33,071 nt of DNA from an uncultured Lachnospiraceae bacterium. GTDB taxonomy: Bacteria > Bacillota > Clostridia > Lachnospirales > Lachnospiraceae. The stretch covers positions 1-33,071 of the forward strand of contig CAJUHR010000040.1 of NCBI GenBank assembly GCA_910586255.1, read 5' to 3'. Under the pieces are notes generated by a model. The model had not been told where the DNA came from. It was given only the letters and a program-made list of their open reading frames with translations, and did not search any database. A program made the position numbers and the translations under genes. Below, piece after piece: positions 1-6,000 of the stretch (its first letter is position 1; each line of letters starts with the position of its first letter).

Positions 1-48
1 CAAACGGTTTTCAAGACCGCCTCGTTATGACCACTTCGATACCTCTCC
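1..48 (-). tRNA. tRNA-Ser (anticodon UGA), 5' half only
   Basis: Reading the minus strand from 48, the sequence begins GGAGAGG (acceptor strand), followed by a D arm with AGTGGTCATAA and an anticodon arm GCGGT-CTTGAAA-ACCGT. The seven-base loop CTTGAAA places TGA as the anticodon, which reads UCA-type serine codons. The variable arm, T arm and 3' end lie outside the window, so the gene is cut by the window edge, not broken. A near-consensus promoter ends about 17 bases upstream. Confidence 0.88.
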
Positions 49-64
49 TCAAATGTGCTTTTCC

Positions 65-93
65 ATTCTACTGGAAAGCGCAACATTTGTCAA
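65..93 (-). promoter_or_regulatory. Promoter proximal to tRNA-Ser
   Basis: On the minus strand there is a perfect -35 TTGACA (88-93), a 17-base spacer and -10 TAGAAT (65-70). Transcription would start near 58, about ten bases before the tRNA 5' end, which fits a short-leader tRNA promoter. Confidence 0.82.
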
Positions 94-176
94 GCGGTTT
101 TTTTCATTTTTCAAATCTTTTTGTCATACCCGGAACCGGAATCTTTTTCCATCGCTCCACGGCGCAACGATTGTTG

Positions 177-205
177 ATTTTACCACCAACTTTTCGCTCT
201 GTCAA
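177..205 (-). promoter_or_regulatory. Upstream tandem promoter toward tRNA-Ser
   Basis: On the minus strand there is -35 TTGACA (200-205), a 17-base spacer and -10 TAAAAT (177-182). It lies 112 bases upstream of the proximal promoter in the same direction. Transcripts would carry about 120 bases of leader before the tRNA; I see no coding sequence in that leader. Confidence 0.7.
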
Positions 206-311
206 TACCTTTTTTCTTGTTTTTACTATTTTTATGTAACAGTTTAGACGGCGGGGAATTTGGCGGCACAGACGGGCAAGAATACACCCGTCTAGAAGCA
301 ATGTCATTAAC

Positions 312-344
312 TTAAAAATTTGCAATACCAGCCTTGGAGGCCGG
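312..344 (-). terminator. Candidate terminator after ispD
   Basis: The minus strand reads CCGGCCT-CCA-AGGCTGG, a 7-bp stem with one G-T pair, followed eight bases later by ATTTTT. The gap between stem and T run makes this a moderate rather than a textbook intrinsic terminator. Confidence 0.45.
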
Positions 345-381
345 CTCACTCCTTCCTAAAAGGCGTACCTCCCAAAGCATC

Positions 382-1092
382 TCACAACCCTTCTCTCCTT
401 CTCATCAAAGCCTCTGCTACCACCAGGTCCTCTGGCGTTGTTACCTTGATATTCTCATAGCTTCCCTCAATCATTCTGACCCGATATCCGCCCCGGTTCT
501 CCACCACCATGGCGTCATCCGTAATCCCTGCCTGCCTGCTTTCGTCCTCCATAATCCAGTCATAGGCCGAACGCGCCACATCATAAGAAAATGCCTGAGG
601 CGTCTGAATCTGCCACAACCTGGCCCGTTCCAAAGTCTCCTGGGAAAAACCAGCTTGGTCAACCAGTTTTATGGTGTCCTTCACCGGCATTCCTGCAACA
701 CAAGCCTGATATCTCACGACCCCATCTATGGCCCGACAGATAATTTCCCTTGTCACCAGAGGCCTGGCTCCATCATGAATCAGCACGTAGTCACAGGCCG
801 TTAACGCCTGCAGGCCTGCATAGACCGAGTGATACCGCTCCTGTCCGCCCTCGACCACTGCCGTAAGCTTTTTTAAGGGCTCTCCTTCCAAAAATTCTCG
901 TTTCACCCTCTCCGTCTCCCCGATGCCTACCACCAAAACAATCTCATGGATTGGGCTTTGTTCAAACATTCTCAGAGAATGGAGCATCAGAGGCTTTCCC
1001 ATCAAAAGCAAATACTGCTTCTGTACATGGCTGTGCATTCTTTTACCCTTTCCTGCTGCCAGGATAATGGCCCCTATCCTTTTCTTTTTCAT
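382..1092 (-). CDS. ispD: 2-C-methyl-D-erythritol 4-phosphate cytidylyltransferase
   Basis: IspD joins CTP and 2-C-methyl-D-erythritol 4-phosphate to give CDP-methylerythritol, the third step of the cytosolic MEP isoprenoid pathway. The 236-residue protein matches the usual family length. It has the N-terminal nucleotide-binding signature ILAAGKGKRM (about residues 10-19), the LIHDGARPLV segment near residue 105 and the TPQAF segment near residue 187, all typical of IspD. It is the last gene of the operon from the CxxC protein through RNase Z and tsaD, beginning nine bases after the tsaD stop. IspF and other pathway genes are not adjacent. Nothing looks truncated. Confidence 0.95.
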   Translation of the reverse strand: MKKKRIGAIILAAGKGKRMHSHVQKQYLLLMGKPLMLHSLRMFEQSPIHEIVLVVGIGETERVKREFLEGEPLKKLTAVVEGGQERYHSVYAGLQALTACDYVLIHDGARPLVTREIICRAIDGVVRYQACVAGMPVKDTIKLVDQAGFSQETLERARLWQIQTPQAFSYDVARSAYDWIMEDESRQAGITDDAMVVENRGGYRVRMIEGSYENIKVTTPEDLVVAEALMRRREGL

Positions 1093-1101
1093 AATTCCTC
1101 T

Positions 1102-2211
1102 TCACACTTTTTCTTTTATCCGCTCTCCCAGCTTCAAATCCGGCACCGCATTCAGATCCCACCCGTGGCGGGTTCCCCTCAGATATTCATAATACCCGGC
1201 AGCTCCGATCATGGCCGCATTATCCGTGCAAAATATAGTCTCTGGATAGTAAAATTCCAGTCTGTTTTCCCGGCAGGCTTCTGCCATGGCAGCACGCAAA
1301 GCAGAATTGGAGGCCACACCGCCGGCAATGGCCAGCTTTTTATAGCCATATTCCCTTGCTGCCTGTATCCCGCGGCTTACCAAAGCCTCCACCACCGCTT
1401 TCTGGAAGGAAGCAGCCAGATCGGGAACACAGATTTCCTGTCCGGTCATTTTGGCATGGTTAATATGATTAAGAACAGCCGACTTTAATCCGCTGAAACT
1501 AAAATCATAGGGAGCCCCCTCCACCCTGGCACGGGGAAATTCAATGGCATGGGGATTGCCTTTTTGGGCCGCCTGATCGATCTTTGGACCTCCGGGATAT
1601 CCCAGCCCCACCGCCCGGGCTACCTTGTCAAAGGCCTCCCCTGCAGCATCGTCACGAGTTCTGCCGATAATCTCAAATTCGCCGTAATCTTTTACGATCA
1701 CCAGATGGGTGTGTCCTCCGGATACGATTAAACACACAAAGGGAGGCTCAAGCCCTGCCTGACCGGGCAGCCGGGATAAAGTGCCAAGCCCCTCTTTGCA
1801 CATGCCGCTGTCTGCCCTGCCCGGGTAGCTGGTAATAAAATTTGCCGCCACATGGCCTTCTATATGATGTACCCCCACCAGAGGCTTCCCCGCTCCATAT
1901 GCAATGGCCTTGGCCTCCGCCACGCCCACTAAAAGGGCGCCTACCAGCCCCGGGCCGTAAGTCACTGCCACCGCCGTAATATCATCCAGGTCCACCTTTG
2001 CCTCCTCAAGGGCACAGGTGATAACCTGATTGATTTTTTCTATATGTTTTCGGGAAGCAATCTCCGGCACTACCCCGCCAAACTGAGTATGCAACACAAT
2101 CTGGGAGGCGATCACATTGGACAACACCTCCCTGCCGTTTCTGACCACCGAGGCCGCCGTCTCATCACAGGAGCTCTCGATAGCTAAGATTAAAATGTCT
2201 TTAGCTTCCAT
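1102..2211 (-). CDS. tsaD: tRNA N6-adenosine threonylcarbamoyltransferase TsaD
   Basis: TsaD transfers the threonylcarbamoyl group from TC-AMP to A37 of ANN-decoding tRNAs, working with TsaB and TsaE. The protein (369 residues) starts LAIESSCDETAAS and carries the metal-binding HIEGH at 116-120 and the SGGHTHLV segment near 164-171, all ASKHA-fold TsaD hallmarks. I chose the ATG at 2211 because an AGGA site lies eight bases upstream and the family starts here; an in-frame ATG at 2262 would add 17 residues inside the preceding gene. Residues about 131-155 (YPGRAD to QAGLE) form an insertion between ANFI and the conserved PPFVCLIVSGGH strand that is absent from Bacillus-type TsaD. It lies between RNase Z (19-base gap) and ispD. 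Confidence 0.95.
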   Translation of the reverse strand: MEAKDILILAIESSCDETAASVVRNGREVLSNVIASQIVLHTQFGGVVPEIASRKHIEKINQVITCALEEAKVDLDDITAVAVTYGPGLVGALLVGVAEAKAIAYGAGKPLVGVHHIEGHVAANFITSYPGRADSGMCKEGLGTLSRLPGQAGLEPPFVCLIVSGGHTHLVIVKDYGEFEIIGRTRDDAAGEAFDKVARAVGLGYPGGPKIDQAAQKGNPHAIEFPRARVEGAPYDFSFSGLKSAVLNHINHAKMTGQEICVPDLAASFQKAVVEALVSRGIQAAREYGYKKLAIAGGVASNSALRAAMAEACRENRLEFYYPETIFCTDNAAMIGAAGYYEYLRGTRHGWDLNAVPDLKLGERIKEKV

Positions 2212-2230
2212 AAATATTCCTGGCCCCGCC

Positions 2231-3160
2231 TTATCCTGCCGGGCTTTCCTCCTCTTCCTCAAAGGTCAGACAGGCCGTCCATCCATCCCGGGCCGCCTTT
2301 GCCCGAGGAAATATCCCGCGGACCTTGTCCATGTATTCCTCCGGGTGGGTCAGCGATGGACTGTAATGGGTCAGCCACAGCTCCCCCGGCTGGGCTTTGC
2401 GGGCCAGCTGTGCTGCCTCGTACATGGTCATATGCTTGTACTCTCTGGCCTTTACCTCCTTGCCGTCCTCCCCGTACATTCCCTCACAGATAAACAGATC
2501 CGCATCCTTTGCATACTCCGCGATCACCGGCACCGGCCGGGTGTCCGTGCAGTATGCCACCTTGAGCCCTTTGCGCGGAGGGCCCAATACCATGTCCGGA
2601 GTATAATAAACGCCTTCCATCTCCAGGGCTTCTCCCTTCTGCAGGCGGCTCCACGCCTTCATGGGCACCTTCTGCTTACGGGCCCGTTCCACGTCAAAAC
2701 GGCCTGCCCGGGGAATGGAAATACAGTATCCATAACACAGAACATTGTGGTTCACCCGGTAGGCATCAATCACATAGGGGCCCATGTGAAACTGCTGCCG
2801 CCCCTCCTCCAGCTCTGTAAAGCGCAGCGCAAAAGGCAGCTCTGGGGCAATGGAACGCAAAGCCGTCACCACCCGTTCCAGCCCCTTAGGCCCCATCAGA
2901 ACCAGGGGCTTAGTCCGCTCCGCATTGCCCATAGTCAGAAGAAGCCCCGGCAGACCGCTTATATGATCCGCGTGATAGTGAGTAAAACAGATAATATCAA
3001 TCGGCTTTGGGCTCCACCCCTTTTCCTTTAGCGCCACCTGGGTCCCCTCTCCGCAGTCAATCAGCAGACTGCTGCCATCGCACCGGGCCATCATGGAGGT
3101 CAGCCACCGGTACGGCAGGGGCATCATTCCCCCGGTCCCCAGCAAACAGATATCCAGCAT
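2231..3160 (-). CDS. rnz: Ribonuclease Z (metallo-beta-lactamase fold)
   Basis: RNase Z cuts tRNA precursors just 3' of the discriminator base, using a two-zinc centre. The 309-residue protein opens with MLDICLLGTGGMMPLP, as in this family, followed by IDCGEGTQ and the zinc motif THYHADHISGLPG (about residues 61-73). Further ligands are probably in YCTDTRP and LWLTHYSP toward the C-terminus. Length fits the short bacterial form (300-320 residues). It follows the CxxC gene by 80 bases, and that leader can fold so that part of the ribosome binding site is paired (see 3163-3237). A related MBL-fold hydrolase without tRNA activity cannot be excluded from sequence alone, but the motif set and tsaD neighbour favour RNase Z. 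Confidence 0.88.
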   Translation of the reverse strand: MLDICLLGTGGMMPLPYRWLTSMMARCDGSSLLIDCGEGTQVALKEKGWSPKPIDIICFTHYHADHISGLPGLLLTMGNAERTKPLVLMGPKGLERVVTALRSIAPELPFALRFTELEEGRQQFHMGPYVIDAYRVNHNVLCYGYCISIPRAGRFDVERARKQKVPMKAWSRLQKGEALEMEGVYYTPDMVLGPPRKGLKVAYCTDTRPVPVIAEYAKDADLFICEGMYGEDGKEVKAREYKHMTMYEAAQLARKAQPGELWLTHYSPSLTHPEEYMDKVRGIFPRAKAARDGWTACLTFEEEEESPAG

Positions 3161-3162
3161 AT

Positions 3163-3237
3163 GTGTGTTATCCTCATTTCTATTTTTGAACTCTAATAAA
3201 GTCCTTTTAAGAATCTTCTTTTAGAATGATAACACAC
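3163..3237 (-). promoter_or_regulatory. Long inverted repeat over the rnz ribosome binding site
   Basis: Perfect 10-base arms GTGTGTTATC and GATAACACAC occupy 3228-3237 and 3163-3172. The inner extension ATTCTA / TAGAAAT adds a further helix with a small bulge. On the rnz mRNA the second arm begins two bases before the ATG and covers the end of the GAGGAT ribosome site, leaving GAG bulged. The first arm starts three bases after the stop codon of the upstream CxxC gene. Confidence 0.55.
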
Positions 3238-3240
3238 CCG

Positions 3241-3483
3241 TCAAATGATTTCAACCTGTTCCTCTACATCCGGTTCAATCCGAAACTGCCCCAGCAGATT
3301 GTCGTAACACTCCTCACACATATCCCAGTGATGAACCTCTCCGTCCTTCTCGGAGAAAAAGTCCCATGCATGGTGGATCGAGATAGCCCCTTCCCGCAAA
3401 ACCCCGTTTTTTACCACCAGCTTTTTTCCACAGCAGTTGCAGATTACGGCTTCTAACTGGCCACCGCTTTTGTACTTTCTCAT
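3241..3483 (-). CDS. Small CxxC zinc-ribbon-like protein, function unknown
   Basis: I do not recognise a named family for this 80-residue soluble protein. It contains two cysteine pairs, CNCCGKK (about residues 16-22) and MCEECYDNLL (about 55-64), separated by a His-rich stretch HHAWDFF...HHWD. This arrangement would suit one structural zinc site. The C-terminus is acidic (EPDVEEQVEII). The ATG at 3483 follows a purine-rich GGAAGGAAGGG stretch about ten bases upstream. It is the first gene of the unit that continues into rnz, tsaD and ispD, and comes after the rimI terminator, so a promoter probably lies in 3484-3597, although I could not pick one confidently. There is no sign of transfer. 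Confidence 0.7.
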   Translation of the reverse strand: MRKYKSGGQLEAVICNCCGKKLVVKNGVLREGAISIHHAWDFFSEKDGEVHHWDMCEECYDNLLGQFRIEPDVEEQVEII

Positions 3484-3597
3484 CTTATTCTCGCCCTTCC
3501 TTCCTGATTTGCAACAGCGCGGGAATCCCTTTTTTCGCAGCTGTCCGGACGGGAAGCATTTCTTCCCGCCTGCGCCGTCTGAGCCTTCACTGCTCTT

Positions 3598-3648
3598 TTA
3601 TAATGCAAAAAGGGGGTATTCCCTTTGCCGGATACCCCTACATTATAA
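3598..3648 (-). terminator. Intrinsic terminator after rimI
   Basis: The inner minus-strand stem GGGGTAT / ATACCCC (3632-3638 with 3613-3619) is followed directly by a C and TTTTTT. Outer arms TTATAATG and CATTATAA (3598-3605, 3641-3648) extend the structure on both sides. It closes the tex-to-rimI operon. Confidence 0.85.
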
Positions 3649-3659
3649 GACAAAATGCT

Positions 3660-4130
3660 TCATTTTTTAAGTGGAAAATGTTGTATATGAGAGAGCATAT
3701 GCTCCCTTCTCCACATGATCACCGCATCCTCAGCGGGACTGTGATAGTACCCCTTGCGCGCTGCCTCAGCCTTAAAGCCAAAGGATTCGTAGAGTCTTCT
3801 GGCGGCAAGGTTGCTCTCCCGCACCTCCAGACTGATGGCACAGGCCCGGCTTTCTATGGCATAATCTACCATGGCTTCCATCATTTTTCTCCCCACTCCC
3901 AGATGGCGCTTTTGCGGCAGCACTGCAATCCGCTGGATCTCCCCTTCCCCCGCCAGGATCCGCAGACAGCAATAGCCGAAAATCTGCTCTTCCTGTTCAA
4001 ATACATAAAAGACATCATACGGGCTTGCAAGCCCCGCCTCCAAGAGCCGGAAGGACCAGCTTTCTGTAAAGCAGATCTTCTCTATCTGTGCCACCTGCTC
4101 CAAATCCTTAGGCTCCATCCTGCGGATCAT
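3660..4130 (-). CDS. rimI: Ribosomal protein S18-alanine N-acetyltransferase
   Basis: RimI is a GNAT-fold enzyme that acetylates the N-terminal alanine of ribosomal protein S18 using acetyl-CoA. The 156-residue protein has the expected layout: N-terminal IRRMEPKDLEQVAQIEK, the acetyl-CoA-binding stretch RIAVLPQKRHLGVGRKMME (about residues 68-86), and the C-terminal SNLAARRLYESFGFKAEAARKGYY that is typical of RimI. Its start overlaps the tsaB stop by four bases (ATGA), indicating translational coupling. The tsaE-tsaB-rimI order is a widespread bacterial arrangement. It is the last gene before the strong terminator at 3598-3648. Confidence 0.93.
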   Translation of the reverse strand: MIRRMEPKDLEQVAQIEKICFTESWSFRLLEAGLASPYDVFYVFEQEEQIFGYCCLRILAGEGEIQRIAVLPQKRHLGVGRKMMEAMVDYAIESRACAISLEVRESNLAARRLYESFGFKAEAARKGYYHSPAEDAVIMWRREHMLSHIQHFPLKK

Positions 4131-4903
4131 TGGTCTTTCTCCCGGGAAGGCTGCTTCTCCCCGGTTCCCACACTGTGGCCGGCGGCCAGCTCCTGCGTCT
4201 TTCCCTGGCGCCTTGCCTCCTCTAACTCTCTCTCTGCCTGGGCCTTGCGCAGATAGTCTGGCTTATGCTCCATGGCTGTCTCCGTTTTTCCTTCTGCCAG
4301 ATAGACAGCTCCCAGAGCCGCCACCGCGGCCGCCCTCTGCCGGTTTAAATGAGCCGGCCCGAAAGAAAAGGGCACTGTGAGGCGCTCTCTGCACAGCCTT
4401 TCGTGAACCGCCGTTCCGTCTCCCAAAAGAATCACCGGTTCCCCCTGGCGGTTTAAGACCTCCGTCAGCTCTCCTGCATCCATTGCACAGGAAGGCCTCA
4501 AAACCTTCAGCTCTTCCCTGCAATGGTAGAGCCCCGTGTAAACCTGATTTCTTCTTGCATCCATCATGGGGCACAAAAGAGCCGATGATCCCCACATGCC
4601 GTAGGCCATGGCATCCAGGGTGGGAACGTGGACCAAGGGCTTATTCAGAGCCAGACCCAGACCCTTTGCCGTAGCCGAGCCGATGCGCAGACCGGTAAAG
4701 GATCCCGGCCCCCCGGACACGGCAATGGCATCCAGATCCGCAAGCTTCATCTCCACCATGCTCACCATCTCGTCAATCATGGGAAGCAGGGTCTGAGAGT
4801 GGGTCTTCTTAAAATTCACCGTGTATTCCGCCATGGTTATTCCGTCCTTCACCAAAGCCACGGAAGCCACCATAGATGAGCTCTCAATTCCAAGTATTAT
4901 CAT
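4127..4903 (-). CDS. tsaB: tRNA threonylcarbamoyladenosine biosynthesis protein TsaB
   Basis: TsaB is the inactive ASKHA-fold paralogue of TsaD that heterodimerises with it and, with TsaE, forms the t6A transferase. The protein is 258 residues and begins MIILGIESSSMVASVAL, with the family-typical AVSGGPGSFTGLRIG (about residues 61-75). The C-terminal 40 residues are Glu/Arg/Gln-rich and probably disordered, making it slightly longer than common homologues (about 230). It starts 21 bases after tsaE and overlaps rimI by four bases. Confidence 0.94.
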   Translation of the reverse strand: MIILGIESSSMVASVALVKDGITMAEYTVNFKKTHSQTLLPMIDEMVSMVEMKLADLDAIAVSGGPGSFTGLRIGSATAKGLGLALNKPLVHVPTLDAMAYGMWGSSALLCPMMDARRNQVYTGLYHCREELKVLRPSCAMDAGELTEVLNRQGEPVILLGDGTAVHERLCRERLTVPFSFGPAHLNRQRAAAVAALGAVYLAEGKTETAMEHKPDYLRKAQAERELEEARRQGKTQELAAGHSVGTGEKQPSREKDQ

Positions 4904-4924
4904 AACTGTCCTTTTCCTTTTCCT

Positions 4925-5383
4925 TCACAGGCCCTTTACGGTTATCCTGCGGTAATCAAAGCCTCGCTTTGGCTCCTTTTCTATCTCCACCCGGATAATA
5001 TTTTCCGGCAGAATATCCTCAATCAGCCGGGACCACTCTATCAGGCACACACCCTCCCCGTAGAAGCAATCTTCATACCCGATTTCCTCCATCTCCTCCA
5101 CATCTCCAATTCGGTACACATCAAAGTGATGCAGAGGCAGGCGTCCCCCGTCATACTGCTGCACAATAGTAAAGGTGGGACTGTTGACCACCTCCTTAAT
5201 CTCCAGTCCGGCGGCAAAGCCCTGGGCAAACACGGTTTTTCCCACTCCCAGATCCCCGTCCAGACAGTAGCACTGCCCCGGCGTTGCCTGCTTCCCCAGA
5301 AAAAAACCAATCTCATAGGTTTCTTTCGGGGAATTTGTATGGCGGACCAGCGCCATCTCTCTTTGCTTTAGATCCTTTTCCAT
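4925..5383 (-). CDS. tsaE: tRNA threonylcarbamoyladenosine biosynthesis ATPase TsaE
   Basis: TsaE is the P-loop ATPase that cycles the TsaB-TsaD complex during t6A synthesis. The 152-residue protein shows Walker A GDLGVGKT (43-50), the NSPTFTIVQQY segment (68-78), HFDVYR (86-91) and LIEW (114-117), all family signatures. I chose ATG 5383 because it lies four bases after the stop of the upstream gene, has AAAGGA ten bases before it, and gives the usual length. An open frame extends to 5602 but would overlap that gene with Trp/Arg-rich non-homologous sequence. TsaB follows after 21 bases. Confidence 0.94.
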   Translation of the reverse strand: MEKDLKQREMALVRHTNSPKETYEIGFFLGKQATPGQCYCLDGDLGVGKTVFAQGFAAGLEIKEVVNSPTFTIVQQYDGGRLPLHHFDVYRIGDVEEMEEIGYEDCFYGEGVCLIEWSRLIEDILPENIIRVEIEKEPKRGFDYRRITVKGL

Positions 5384-5387
5384 CTGG

Positions 5388-5888
5388 CTAAAATCCTTTC
5401 CTGCGTCCTTTGGGAAGATGCTTCCCAGCCATCTCAAAAAAGGCCTCCTCCTGCTCCCCCAGCAGCTTTCTCGGCAGAAGGTAGGCATGTACCCGATCCA
5501 TATAAAGCACAACCAAGGAGAGTTTTCTGTCCATGCGCCCCATCTGCTCCCAAGTGAATTCTGCCTGCTGTCCGCTCTGTTCCACCTTAAGCCCTTCCTC
5601 ATTGAAGGTCAGATACATAGGCTCTGTGATGGCCGGAGACTTTGCCTGCCTTTTGACCTTCCCGTAAAGAAGAATCGGCTGGAGAACCGTAAAGATCAGC
5701 ACGCAGCCCAAAAGAAGCAGGCGGTATGCCGCAGTCAAAGTTCCCCATCTGAATACCAGCAAAAAAAGCGCCGCCGCGGTAAATATCACATTAAACAGAC
5801 CCATGGCGCCGGAATTGGCATGATACATGGAAAACTGCCACAGCTCCTTCGCAGTCAGTCTTACCTCAAATCCCATTTCCTTATCCAT
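5388..5888 (-). CDS. YcxB-like membrane protein
   Basis: This 166-residue protein has two adjacent hydrophobic segments (about residues 30-48 and 56-75, including NVIFTAAALFLLVF and LLLLGCVLIFTVLQPILLY). A soluble C-terminal half follows with PMYLTFNEEGLKVEQSG...FTWEQMGRM, resembling the YcxB-like C-terminal domain. The biochemical role of that family is unknown. It lies between tex and tsaE and ends four bases before the tsaE start, so it is surely cotranscribed. The family call rests on the two-helix plus beta-rich tail layout and is moderately sure. Confidence 0.7.
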   Translation of the reverse strand: MDKEMGFEVRLTAKELWQFSMYHANSGAMGLFNVIFTAAALFLLVFRWGTLTAAYRLLLLGCVLIFTVLQPILLYGKVKRQAKSPAITEPMYLTFNEEGLKVEQSGQQAEFTWEQMGRMDRKLSLVVLYMDRVHAYLLPRKLLGEQEEAFFEMAGKHLPKGRRKGF

Positions 5889-6000
5889 CCTTGTCCTCCA
5901 TTCCTTTCCACATCTCTGCTTTCTGTTCTCATTGCAGCCGGAACACCCTTCTTTGGGCGCTGCCCCCCTTCCGGCGGTACCAGTACGGGGTACCAGGCAT

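Larger units (their letters stand above)
49..381. other. Intergenic region between ispD and tRNA-Ser
   Basis: No gene is supported here. It holds the two minus-strand promoters, a hairpin with arms AGACGGG/CCCGTCT (270-276 and 287-293) without an adjoining T run, and the candidate ispD terminator at 312-344. Short open frames on both strands in this stretch lack ribosome sites. Confidence 0.6.

Noticed and set aside
2117..3031. Long plus-strand open frame (304 codons) opposite rnz
   Set aside because: It lies fully antisense to a clear RNase Z gene, has no ribosome site and shows composition typical of a reverse-strand shadow (Cys, Pro, His, Leu rich).
5384..5602. N-terminal extension of TsaE
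   Set aside because: It would overlap the YcxB-like gene by more than 200 bases and encodes no family-like sequence.
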